The translations under genes were made by a program, and so were the position numbers. Positions 8,494-16,131 of a stretch of 64,000 bases of DNA are shown piece by piece. The notes under the pieces are model-generated. The model did not search any database and had not been told where the DNA came from. It worked only from the letters and a program-made list of their open reading frames with translations. Source of the DNA: DASWDH01 sp035318505 (GTDB lineage: Bacteria > Myxococcota_A > Polyangia > Polyangiales > Polyangiaceae); assembly GCA_035318505.1 (NCBI GenBank), contig DATHEQ010000382.1:70227-134226 (forward strand), in the 5' to 3' direction. Each line of letters opens with the position of its first letter. Within the stretch, counting starts at the first letter, position 1.

Positions 8494-8853
8494 GCGCACC
8501 TCCACGACGACCGAGCCGGGACCGAGCTCGGCCCCCAGCATGGCCGAAACGCCACGCGCGAGCACGAAGTTTGGTGGGCGATCGGTTCGCCCGGGCCGGG
8601 ACGGCGATGCTACCTTTCGCCGGTGACCGACGCGTCCATAGGTCGCAAGATGCGCGCGAAGACCATGGGGCACGGCGGGCCTCTCATCCGCGTGAAGCAC
8701 GCGGAACCATGATTCACGGCGTGGGACGCGACGCTGCCCGCATCGCCGGGATCATCGGCGAGCGCTGCGAGCATGCCCCCACCGCGGCCGTCGGCGTGCA
8801 CGCCCTGGCGGTGTAACGCCCGCGATCTCGCGACCAACCGGGAGGGCTCCGGC
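8494..8853. other. Intergenic region between divergent ABC exporter and aldo/keto reductase genes
   Basis: About 360 nt separate the two divergent starts. Open frames exist here on both strands but none has a ribosome site or recognisable domain. The region should hold the exporter promoter; I see no clear -35/-10 pair on the minus strand. Confidence 0.5.
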
Positions 8854-8859
8854 TATAAT
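8854..8859 (+). promoter_or_regulatory. TATAAT -10-like box just before the aldo/keto reductase start
   Basis: A perfect TATAAT ends 6 nt before the ATG at 8866. Used as a -10 box it would start RNA at or very near the ATG, giving a leaderless or nearly leaderless message. The -35 position (around 8831-8836, CGACCA) is poor. In a GC-rich region a perfect TATAAT by chance is uncommon but not impossible. Confidence 0.45.
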
Positions 8860-8865
8860 GTGCCC

Positions 8866-9705
8866 ATGACCGACGGCCCCACCGTTCCCCAACGAAGACT
8901 TCCCATCTTCCTCTACGGCACGGCCTGGAAAGAGGAGCGAACGGAAGAGCTGACGCGCATGGCATTGGCGGCCGGCTTCCGCGGGATCGACACCGCCAAC
9001 CAGCGCAAGCACTACGACGAGGCCGCCGTGGGCGCCGCGGTGGCCGCGAGCGGCGTGACACGGACCGATCTCTTTCTGCAGACGAAGTACACCTACGCGC
9101 GCGGGCAGGATCATCGCCTGCCCTACGATCCCAAAGAGAGCATCGCAGCTCAGGTGCACAAGTCCTGCGAAAGCTCCCTCCAGCACCTCGGCGCCGACTG
9201 TATCGATTCTTTTCTTCTGCACGGGCCGTGGTCCGATCATGGCTGGGGGGCACAAGATCGCGAGGCGTGGCGCGCCATGGAAGAGCTGCGCCAAGCGGGG
9301 CAGGTGAGGCTGCTCGGCGTGAGCAACATTTCGCGCGAGCAATTGGGGAAGCTGTGCGAAGAAGCGACGTTGCCGCCGACCTTCGTGCAAAACCGATGTT
9401 ATGCGCGCACCGGCTGGGACAAGGACGTGCGCGATCTATGCCGCAAGATGGGCATCGTGTACCAAGGATTTTCTCTACTCACCGCCAATCGTCACGAGCT
9501 CGGTAGTGCGACAATGACGGGCATGGCGGCGAGGCTCAATCAAACCGTGCCGCAGCTCGTGTTTCGCTTCGCGCTCGAGCTCGGCATGCTCCCCTTGACG
9601 GGGACGTCGGATCGGAAACACATGCAAGAAGATCTGGCGAGCGCCGACCTCGGTCTCAGCGCGGAAGACATCGCGGTCATCGACCGTATCGGGCAGCGAC
9701 ACTAA
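8866..9705 (+). CDS. Aldo/keto reductase family oxidoreductase
   Basis: This 279-residue NAD(P)H-dependent reductase is of the TIM-barrel AKR type. It shows RGIDTANQRKHYDEAAVG (catalytic Asp and Tyr), LQTKYTYARGQDHR (Lys), the DSFLLHGPW strand (His) and LGVSNISREQL. The C-terminal PLTGTSDRKHMQEDL binds the cofactor phosphate region. It probably reduces aldehydes or ketones in the cytosol; the substrate is unknown. The start at 8866 has no strong Shine-Dalgarno, which fits the leaderless possibility suggested by the adjacent TATAAT. The stop overlaps the converging membrane-protein gene by 4 nt. Confidence 0.93.
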   Translation: MTDGPTVPQRRLPIFLYGTAWKEERTEELTRMALAAGFRGIDTANQRKHYDEAAVGAAVAASGVTRTDLFLQTKYTYARGQDHRLPYDPKESIAAQVHKSCESSLQHLGADCIDSFLLHGPWSDHGWGAQDREAWRAMEELRQAGQVRLLGVSNISREQLGKLCEEATLPPTFVQNRCYARTGWDKDVRDLCRKMGIVYQGFSLLTANRHELGSATMTGMAARLNQTVPQLVFRFALELGMLPLTGTSDRKHMQEDLASADLGLSAEDIAVIDRIGQRH

Positions 9706-10907
9706 GTCGCGCGCAGGTAGCGCGTGTCGGGGTTGTCGCGCCTCCAGATCACGTGGTCCATGAAATAGTGGTGAATGTTCACGACCACGAAGAACGCCGC
9801 GAAAAACGGGGTGACGCCGAGCGCGTCGATGGGACCGTGGCGCAGGGTGCGAGGCGTGCGTAGCCCATCGAGCAAGGTGGGCGCGCCGCGAAAGAGGAGC
9901 CACCCGAGAACGAGCGCGGACACCGCCAAGACACCGAGACGCACCGCGGTCGGACGGCCGAAAGAAGGCGGTCCTTCCTCGGCGCGCGCCTCGTTGCGCT
10001 TCATGAGCCAAACGAAGTAAAAATACTGGATCGAGTGAAGCGCCGGGATCAGATATTGAATGAGCCGATCGGCGCTCGAGTAGATGGTCCAAGACCAGAC
10101 GGTGATGATGAAGCCCGCGAGCGGCGCCCACGGGAGCATCGTTTTTTCGCGCCGCCATCGCCCGAAGAGCACGCCCGCCAAGGCCACCGTGCTGACGGCG
10201 AGCACCCATCCGGTCGTGATCGCGAGCCAGCGCGGGTGGGCGAGCGCGTGATAGACGACGCCTTTTTCCGCGAACTCGCCGGCGGGGGCGGCCGGGCTCG
10301 CCCAAGCGTAGGCCCACGCGGCGAAACAATGCACGAGAATGACCGCGCGTTCGCGCGACGTCATGCGAACGCCGCGCCGCGCGGAGAGAACGGCCAGCAC
10401 GCCGAACCCCTGCTTTACGTAGTGCCATCCCACGAGAAAGAACATGAGCTGGATCATCGAGCCGAGCTGCTCTGCCGCATGAGACGCGAGCGCGGCGAAG
10501 GCCCAACCGACGAGCGCCGCCGGCACCAAGAATCCGGCGATCGCATAGCGAATCCGGTACGAGAGATCGTACGACGCGGCGAGGGTGCGCCGGCGCGCGT
10601 CTTTGTAAAAGAGCAGGTAGGTGACCGAGAAATGCGGATCGTTGATGACGTAGGCGCCGTAGAACGTCGCAAAACCGAACGCGTATTCGGATGCGCTTAG
10701 CCCGAACGTCGTTTTTAGGAGCCACGACAAAGGAAAGAGCACCAAGGTGGCGCCGCCTGTGAGCATGAACTCTGAAAAGCGCCCCCCGCGCGCTTCCGCG
10801 GCTCGAGCGACGGCGTGGTCGCCGGCGCGAGCGAAAGGGGACGGCGGTCTGGCTGCGGCGGCGTGCGTCGGCGCGCGCGCCGTGAATGCCGCCGTGCCGC
10901 TCGTCAT
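9702..10907 (-). CDS. Multi-pass membrane protein with conserved histidine motifs, function unknown
   Basis: The protein has 401 residues and about eight to nine hydrophobic segments. I do not recognise a named family. His-containing motifs at helix ends stand out: NDPHFSVTYLLFY (near residue 90), VGWHYVKQGFG (near 160), IPALHSIQYFYFVWLMKR (near 290) and NIHHYFMDHVIWRR (near 385). Clustered histidines at membrane faces are seen in desaturase/hydroxylase-like di-iron proteins. That is only an analogy, because the spacing does not match the classical HX3-4H boxes. Its stop overlaps the converging aldo/keto reductase stop by 4 nt. It is divergent from the amino-acid permease. Confidence 0.8.
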   Translation of the reverse strand: MTSGTAAFTARAPTHAAAARPPSPFARAGDHAVARAAEARGGRFSEFMLTGGATLVLFPLSWLLKTTFGLSASEYAFGFATFYGAYVINDPHFSVTYLLFYKDARRRTLAASYDLSYRIRYAIAGFLVPAALVGWAFAALASHAAEQLGSMIQLMFFLVGWHYVKQGFGVLAVLSARRGVRMTSRERAVILVHCFAAWAYAWASPAAPAGEFAEKGVVYHALAHPRWLAITTGWVLAVSTVALAGVLFGRWRREKTMLPWAPLAGFIITVWSWTIYSSADRLIQYLIPALHSIQYFYFVWLMKRNEARAEEGPPSFGRPTAVRLGVLAVSALVLGWLLFRGAPTLLDGLRTPRTLRHGPIDALGVTPFFAAFFVVVNIHHYFMDHVIWRRDNPDTRYLRAT

Positions 10908-10976
10908 CCGCGCAGCTTATCACGCGCGCTTCCGAGTTCCCGCGTGCGCGGGCGTGAAGCTCGCTAACCTGGCGAC

Positions 10977-12407
10977 ATGACCGATCCCTCGGCGCAGCGG
11001 CAGGTCGATGCCGAGCAACTTCGCCGTTTCGGCTATGCCCAGCAGTTGCTGCGCGAAATGGGCGGTTTTGGCAGCTTTGCGCTGTCTTTTTCCATTATCT
11101 CCATCCTCACTGGCGCGGTGACCCTCTATGGGCACGGGCTGCGCTTTGGCGGTCCCCTGGTCATGACTGTCGGGTGGCCGCTCGTTGCGATGATGACCCT
11201 CACCGTCGCCGCGAGTCTCGCCGAGCTCGCATCGGCCTATCCGACGGCCGGCGCGCTTTACCACTGGTCGGCGCTCTTGGGTGGGCCGGGGTGGGGATTT
11301 TTGACGGCGTGGCTCAATACCATCGGCCAGTTCGCGATCACCGCCGGCATCGACTACGGCCTCGCCGATTTTCTGGCCCCGATGCTCGGTCTGCCGCCGA
11401 GCCGCGGGTACGTGATCGCGCTCTACGCCGCCGTCCTTTTTTCGCACGCCGTTCTCAATCACGTCGGCGTTCGCACAGTAGCCATCTTGAATTGGCTATC
11501 GGCTTGGTATCACGTGGCCGGCGCGCTGGCGCTCGTCGCTGCGCTGGCGTGGTTCGCGCCGAAACAACCGCTCGGGTTTCTCCTCACCCGCTTTACCGAC
11601 CAGCCGTACCCCTACGGCTACGCCTTCGCCGTCGGACTTCTGCAAGCGCAGTGGACGTTCACCGGGTACGATGCGAGCGCGCACATCACGGAGGAAACCA
11701 TCGATCCCTCCCGCAACGCGCCATGGGGAATCGTCCTCTCCGTGGCGGTGAGCGGCGTCGTCGGGTTTTGCATGCTGCTCGCCGTGACGCTCGCCATCGG
11801 CGATCTACCGGCTGCGGCCGGCGCGCCCAATCCGTTCATCTTCGTGTTGCAATCGGCACTGGGTTTGCGACTCGGCAACATCCTTCTCTGGTTGGTGATG
11901 GGCGCGATGTGGTTTTGCGGTCTTTCCTCGATCACCTCCAACTCGCGCATGCTTTTCGCGTTCGCGCGTGACGGTGGTCTTCCGCGCTCGGCGTTCATCG
12001 CCCAGGTCTCGCCGCGTTTCCAGAGCCCCCACGTGGCCATTTGGGTCTCCACGGCGGCGGCTTTCGCGGTGGCGCTCTGGTCGCAGGCCTACGCCGTCAT
12101 GGTCGCGCTCTCGACGACGGCCCTCTACGCGTCCTATGCTCTGCCGATCTATTTGAGCGTTCGATCGCGCGCCGCCGGGCAGGAGCGGGTACGAGGTCCG
12201 TGGCAACTGGGGCGCTTCTCGCGCCTCGTCAATCTCGTGGCGCTCGGCTGGATCGGCGTCATCACCGTCCTCTTCGTGCTCCCCCCCAACGAGCTCGCCG
12301 GCTACACGTTCGCCGGCTCGCTGTTTCTCCTGCTGATGTACTGGCGGCACTACATGCGCGCGCGGTTTCGCGGACCGCAGCTATCCTCCGCTTCGCCGCC
12401 CGGATAG
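10977..12407 (+). CDS. APC superfamily amino acid permease
   Basis: This 476-residue inner-membrane transporter has about twelve helices. The first helix has SFALSFSIISILTGAVTLYGHGL, and the second has the Ser/Ala-rich ELASAYPTAGALYHWSALLGG typical of the ACT/GabP-choline branch of APC permeases. A GYDASAHITEET stretch follows helix 6. It probably takes up an amino acid, GABA or a related amine by cation symport; the exact substrate is not readable. It stands alone as a single gene converging on bacterioferritin. Confidence 0.92.
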   Translation: MTDPSAQRQVDAEQLRRFGYAQQLLREMGGFGSFALSFSIISILTGAVTLYGHGLRFGGPLVMTVGWPLVAMMTLTVAASLAELASAYPTAGALYHWSALLGGPGWGFLTAWLNTIGQFAITAGIDYGLADFLAPMLGLPPSRGYVIALYAAVLFSHAVLNHVGVRTVAILNWLSAWYHVAGALALVAALAWFAPKQPLGFLLTRFTDQPYPYGYAFAVGLLQAQWTFTGYDASAHITEETIDPSRNAPWGIVLSVAVSGVVGFCMLLAVTLAIGDLPAAAGAPNPFIFVLQSALGLRLGNILLWLVMGAMWFCGLSSITSNSRMLFAFARDGGLPRSAFIAQVSPRFQSPHVAIWVSTAAAFAVALWSQAYAVMVALSTTALYASYALPIYLSVRSRAAGQERVRGPWQLGRFSRLVNLVALGWIGVITVLFVLPPNELAGYTFAGSLFLLLMYWRHYMRARFRGPQLSSASPPG

Positions 12408-12433
12408 GGACGGGCGCGGCGGCGTAAGCGCAA

Positions 12434-12991
12434 TCAGCGCGGAACGCGCTTCATGAAGTCGGCCAAGTCGTCGGCGTGTTCTTCCTCTTGCTCGAGAATT
12501 CGTTCCATGAGGCGGCGTGAGGTCGAATCTGTGTCGCCAATGTAGCGAATGATCTCGGCGTACGCCTGAATGGCGATGCGCTCGGCGACGAGATCTTCGT
12601 GCAGCATCGACTGCAGGTCGGTTCCGGCCACGTATTCCGCGTGACTTCGCTCGGCAATCCCCTTGGGATCGAAGTTCGGCTCGCCGCCCAGCTGCACGAT
12701 GCGCTCGGCGAGCCAATCGGCATGCTCTTGCTCTTGGTTGGCGTGCTCTAGAAATTCGCCGGCGATGGCGAAGCCGGCGATGCCGCCGCTGGCGGAGGCC
12801 ATGAAATAGTGGCGGCGGTAGCGCAGGTTGCAGACGATCTCGGTCGCCAGCGCACCGTTCAAGAGCTCGATCACCTTCTCGCGATCGCCGCGATAGGCGG
12901 CAGTGACTGCGCCCTTTTCCACGTCGGCGCGCGCTTGGCGCCGGATCTCTTGGAAATCGAGGTTGAGTCCACGCCGTCCGTCTCGTTCCAT
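12434..12991 (-). CDS. bfr: Bacterioferritin / ferritin-like iron-storage protein
   Basis: This 185-residue four-helix protein has all di-iron ligands visible: Glu in LATEIVCNLRYRRHYF, Glu and His in EFLEHANQEQEHADW, Glu in HEDLVAERIA, and Glu/His in ILEQEEEHADDL. It should oxidise and store iron, or protect DNA and enzymes from iron-driven damage. It has the long N-terminal leader helix (RRQARADVEKGAVTAAY) common to a subgroup found in proteobacteria, so the start at 12991 is well supported. That start lies inside the preceding kinase gene: the two overlap by 121 nt in different frames on the same strand. Confidence 0.93.
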   Translation of the reverse strand: MERDGRRGLNLDFQEIRRQARADVEKGAVTAAYRGDREKVIELLNGALATEIVCNLRYRRHYFMASASGGIAGFAIAGEFLEHANQEQEHADWLAERIVQLGGEPNFDPKGIAERSHAEYVAGTDLQSMLHEDLVAERIAIQAYAEIIRYIGDTDSTSRRLMERILEQEEEHADDLADFMKRVPR

Positions 12992-13956
12992 GTTCTCCTC
13001 CGTAAATGACTGGTCGTGTGCTCGTCTAAGCCGATGGAGGTCACTTGGGTGATGGCGTCGGCGCGCCGTCGTACGGCCGTGATCTCGTCCGCCGCGATGA
13101 GGGTAGCCGCGATTCGCGCCAGAACGACATCGGCTTCGCTGATCCCGGGCTCGAGCGCGTCGGAAAGCGCCTCGGCAAACTCGGCCGCGTTCGAGAAGCG
13201 TTCTTGAACGGCGATGGAAAAAGCCCGATTGAACACCTCGTCGAGATGGGGAGCGAGGAGCCGCGTGTTGTCGATCGATTCGCGTTGTCCCTGGAGCGCC
13301 GCTCCGAGCACGCCGATCATCGATTTACCTTGGAACGGCGGACGGCCGGTCAAAGCGGTAAAGGCGAGCACGGCGAGCCCCCAAAGGTCCCAGTGGGGAG
13401 CGGCCTCGTCCGGTTTCAGGATTTGTTCGGGGCTCATCGCGTAGATCGTACCCGACGGTGATTCGTCGCCATCGAGCGGCGCTTCGTCGAGCGCGCGCGC
13501 GACGCCGAAGTCAATGAGCTTCGCAGCCATGCTGCCACCGTCGTCGAACACCATCACGTTCGACATTTTGACGTCGCAGTGAACCACCCCCGCGGCGTGC
13601 ACCGCATCGAGCGCCGACGCAAGCTGGCGAACGATCGTCGTCAGCTCGACGGGCGAAAGCGTGCCCCGACGGGTGAGCAGCGAAGCCAGGTCTTCTCCTT
13701 CGATTTTCTCGAAAATGATGTAAGGCACGGCGCTCCCGCATCCATAATCGAGCGCGCGCACCGCGTGAGGTGTACTGACGCGTGACGTGATCCGTGCCTC
13801 GCGCCAGAAGCGCTCGCGCGCTTGGGGGTGGTGATCGAAAGCGGGCCCAAGCACCTTCACCGCGACCTCGCAGCCCATGTCTTCGTGGTGTGCGCTGAAG
13901 ACACGGCCCATCCCGCCCTCGCCGAGTAAGCCTCTTAGGTGAATCTTCCCGAGCAT
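12871..13956 (-). CDS. Ser/Thr protein kinase, non-RD type, cytosolic
   Basis: This 361-residue protein has a kinase domain at about residues 5-265: glycine loop GEGGMG, Lys in EVAVKVLG, catalytic loop VVHCDVKMSN, metal site LIDFGVARA and GTIYAMSPEQI. The usual HRD Arg is Cys, making it a non-RD kinase whose activation loop may not need phosphorylation. There is no transmembrane helix, so it is probably cytosolic. A TGA lies in frame 6-8 nt before the ATG, so the start is fixed. The last 40 residues are read from DNA that also encodes the start of bacterioferritin. Either this long overlap is real or the kinase end is affected by a sequence error. Confidence 0.88.
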   Translation of the reverse strand: MLGKIHLRGLLGEGGMGRVFSAHHEDMGCEVAVKVLGPAFDHHPQARERFWREARITSRVSTPHAVRALDYGCGSAVPYIIFEKIEGEDLASLLTRRGTLSPVELTTIVRQLASALDAVHAAGVVHCDVKMSNVMVFDDGGSMAAKLIDFGVARALDEAPLDGDESPSGTIYAMSPEQILKPDEAAPHWDLWGLAVLAFTALTGRPPFQGKSMIGVLGAALQGQRESIDNTRLLAPHLDEVFNRAFSIAVQERFSNAAEFAEALSDALEPGISEADVVLARIAATLIAADEITAVRRRADAITQVTSIGLDEHTTSHLRRRTWNETDGVDSTSISKRSGAKRAPTWKRAQSLPPIAAIARR

Positions 13957-14249
13957 GCCGGATCACTACGCAACGTGCGTGCCAGGGGCGCTACAGGCGT
14001 TCCGGCCATTTTCACGGAGGCTGAGCGTGCAATCGGCGTCCTTGCCCGAGACCTGCGCCGTGTCAGGACGCCTCAGTGTGGCGCTGATGTCGCCGGCCGC
14101 CGACAGGACGGCCTCATGGGTGCACATGGCAGAGTGGGCGCCGATCACGCTTGGCACGACCGCTGCTATGCACTCCGTAGAGCCGCGCTGCGTTTGAACA
14201 CGTTGCCTGGGTTCCGGCTCGCCGCGAACTGATCGCCCCTGGAGGAGCT

Positions 14250-14591
14250 ATGTCTTTGGTCGCATGGGTTGTCTTCGGGCTGGTGGCGGGCTTCATCGCC
14301 GGCAAGCTGGTGAACAGCACTGGCCACCGCGTCTGGTTCGACGCATTCTTGGGCGTTACAGGTGCCGTGATTGCCGGCTTTTTCTTCGATGCCACGGGTG
14401 GCCGCCGCGTGTCCGATTTCGACCTGCGCAACGTCTTCGTGGGCGTCTGCGGCGCTTCGTTTGCGCTCTTCCTCTATCATGCCGGTGTCGGTCGACGGCC
14501 CTCGCCTAGGAGGGGCATCGTACAGAGGCGATCCGCCCGTCGTACCGAATCCTCCCAAAGGCCGTCTCGCTCCGAAGCGCTCGCTCGTTAG
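14250..14591 (+). CDS. GlsB/YeaQ/YmgE family small membrane protein
   Basis: This 113-residue protein has three hydrophobic helices and the family motif LVAGFIAGKLV followed by FDAFLGVTGAVIAGFFFD. GlsB/YmgE proteins, also called transglycosylase-associated proteins, are short stress-linked inner-membrane proteins of uncertain function. The last 35 residues are basic and extend beyond the usual length of about 85. GGAGGAG precedes the ATG. About 290 nt upstream to the kinase start hold no recognised gene. Confidence 0.85.
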   Translation: MSLVAWVVFGLVAGFIAGKLVNSTGHRVWFDAFLGVTGAVIAGFFFDATGGRRVSDFDLRNVFVGVCGASFALFLYHAGVGRRPSPRRGIVQRRSARRTESSQRPSRSEALAR

Positions 14592-14718
14592 TCTCGCTGA
14601 TGCAAGAACGTCTCGTCGTGTGGCGTTCATGCAGCAGACGTAAACGGGACTGTCGACTTTTGGCTCGGGGGTGGACCCGGTCTGCTCCTGCGACAAATCG
14701 CCCTGACCGGAGTGGCCC

Positions 14719-16131
14719 ATGAAGGAGCGCGTCCTCATCATCGACGATCAAGGAGAGCAATGCGAGCTGCTGGGGGAGCTCGTGGCGGCGCTCGACTACG
14801 CTCCCGTGACGACGACCCAGCCGGCCGAAGCCCTCGATCGCATTACACGGGAAAACTTCGACGCCGTTCTCACCGACCTTGAAATGGCGTCGATGAGTGG
14901 CGTCGATGTTTGCAAGGGGGTATCGGTCATTCGCTCGGACGTGCCCGTCATTCTCGTCACAGGGATGGCGTCGATGGACTCCGCGGTGGCCGCGTTGCGG
15001 GCCGGCGCTTACGACTTTCTCACCAAGCCGGTCGACGCGAACGTGCTCGGCCTGACACTGAAGCGAGCGATCGACCACCGTAAGCTTCGCGCGGAGGTCA
15101 AGCTACTACGCGCCAGCGCGCCCGACCAGGGCGCCGGCGGCATGGTCGGCGACAGTCCCGCCCTCTGTAAAGTGCGGGAGATGGTCGCCCGCGTCGCGCC
15201 CCGCGACGTCTCGGTGCTGATCGAGGGTGAAACGGGCACCGGCAAAGAGCTCGTCGCTCGAGCCATCCACCGCTCCAGCTCGCGCCACGGGGGACCGTTC
15301 GTGGCCATCAACTGCGCCTCCATTCCGGCCACTTTGCTGGAGAGCGAGCTTTTTGGCCATACGCGCGGCGCCTTTACCGACGCCAAAACCGCGCGCGACG
15401 GGCTTTTCGTGCAGGCCTCGGGAGGCACGCTGTTTCTCGACGAAATCGGGGAGATGCCTCTCGAGATGCAGGCCAAGCTCCTGCGCGCGCTGCAGGAGCG
15501 AACATGCCGGCCGGTGGGGTCGAATGGGGAGGTTCCTTTCGATACGCGCATCGTGGCCGCGACCCACCGCGATTTGGAGTTCGAGATCGAAAGCCGGCGC
15601 TTTCGCGAGGATCTCTACTACCGCATCAACGTCGTCAAAATCTCCATTCCGCCGCTGCGCGAACGGGGCAACGACGTCCTTCTTCTCGCTGCCAATTTCT
15701 TGCAGAAGGCGGCGGAGCGCAATCGGCAAGAGCCGCTCTCTCTTTCCCCGCAGGTCGCGGCGCTTCTGCTTGCCTACGACTGGCCTGGCAACGTGCGCGA
15801 GCTCGAGAACTGCATCGAGCGAGCCGTCGCCCTGGCGCGTTTCAGCGAGCTCAGCGCGGAGGACCTGCCGGACAAGGTGCGTTCCTACAGCCCGCGGCGT
15901 TTCGTCGTCTCCGCGGACACCGAAAGCGAGATCCTTTCGCTCGACGAGCTCGAGCGGCGCTACATCCTGCGCGCGCTCAAGATCTTGAACGGCAATCGCT
16001 CCCGCGCGGCCACCGTACTCGGACTCGACCGCCGTACGCTTTACCGGCGCCTCGAACGGTACGACGCCGATGGGGGCGGGGTCCCTCCGTCGGGCGGCTC
16101 GTCGTCGAAGCAGATCGCACCGACGTCGTGA
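14719..16131 (+). CDS. NtrC-family sigma54-dependent response regulator
   Basis: The protein has 470 residues. An N-terminal receiver (1-120) has the phosphoacceptor Asp near residue 53 in VLTDLEMAS. The AAA+ domain (about 140-375) has Walker A GETGTGKE, Walker B LFLDEIGEM and the sigma54-contact loop GAFTDA (GAFTGA in NtrC itself). A Fis-type helix-turn-helix lies at about 425-460 (GNRSRAATVLGLDRRTLYRRL). When phosphorylated it should remodel sigma54 polymerase at target promoters. Its stop overlaps the GTG start of the hybrid histidine kinase by 4 nt, which makes that kinase the obvious partner. AAGGAG upstream of the ATG supports the start. Confidence 0.95.
   Translation: MKERVLIIDDQGEQCELLGELVAALDYAPVTTTQPAEALDRITRENFDAVLTDLEMASMSGVDVCKGVSVIRSDVPVILVTGMASMDSAVAALRAGAYDFLTKPVDANVLGLTLKRAIDHRKLRAEVKLLRASAPDQGAGGMVGDSPALCKVREMVARVAPRDVSVLIEGETGTGKELVARAIHRSSSRHGGPFVAINCASIPATLLESELFGHTRGAFTDAKTARDGLFVQASGGTLFLDEIGEMPLEMQAKLLRALQERTCRPVGSNGEVPFDTRIVAATHRDLEFEIESRRFREDLYYRINVVKISIPPLRERGNDVLLLAANFLQKAAERNRQEPLSLSPQVAALLLAYDWPGNVRELENCIERAVALARFSELSAEDLPDKVRSYSPRRFVVSADTESEILSLDELERRYILRALKILNGNRSRAATVLGLDRRTLYRRLERYDADGGGVPPSGGSSSKQIAPTS

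Noticed and set aside
13966..14232. Frames on both strands in the spacer before the GlsB-like gene
   Set aside because: They have no start signal and read as random basic sequence; the spacer seems non-coding.
14650..14680. TGTCGA before the NtrC-type activator as a third ECF42 promoter
   Set aside because: At 17 nt downstream the sequence is GACC rather than CGTC or CGAC, so the motif is incomplete.
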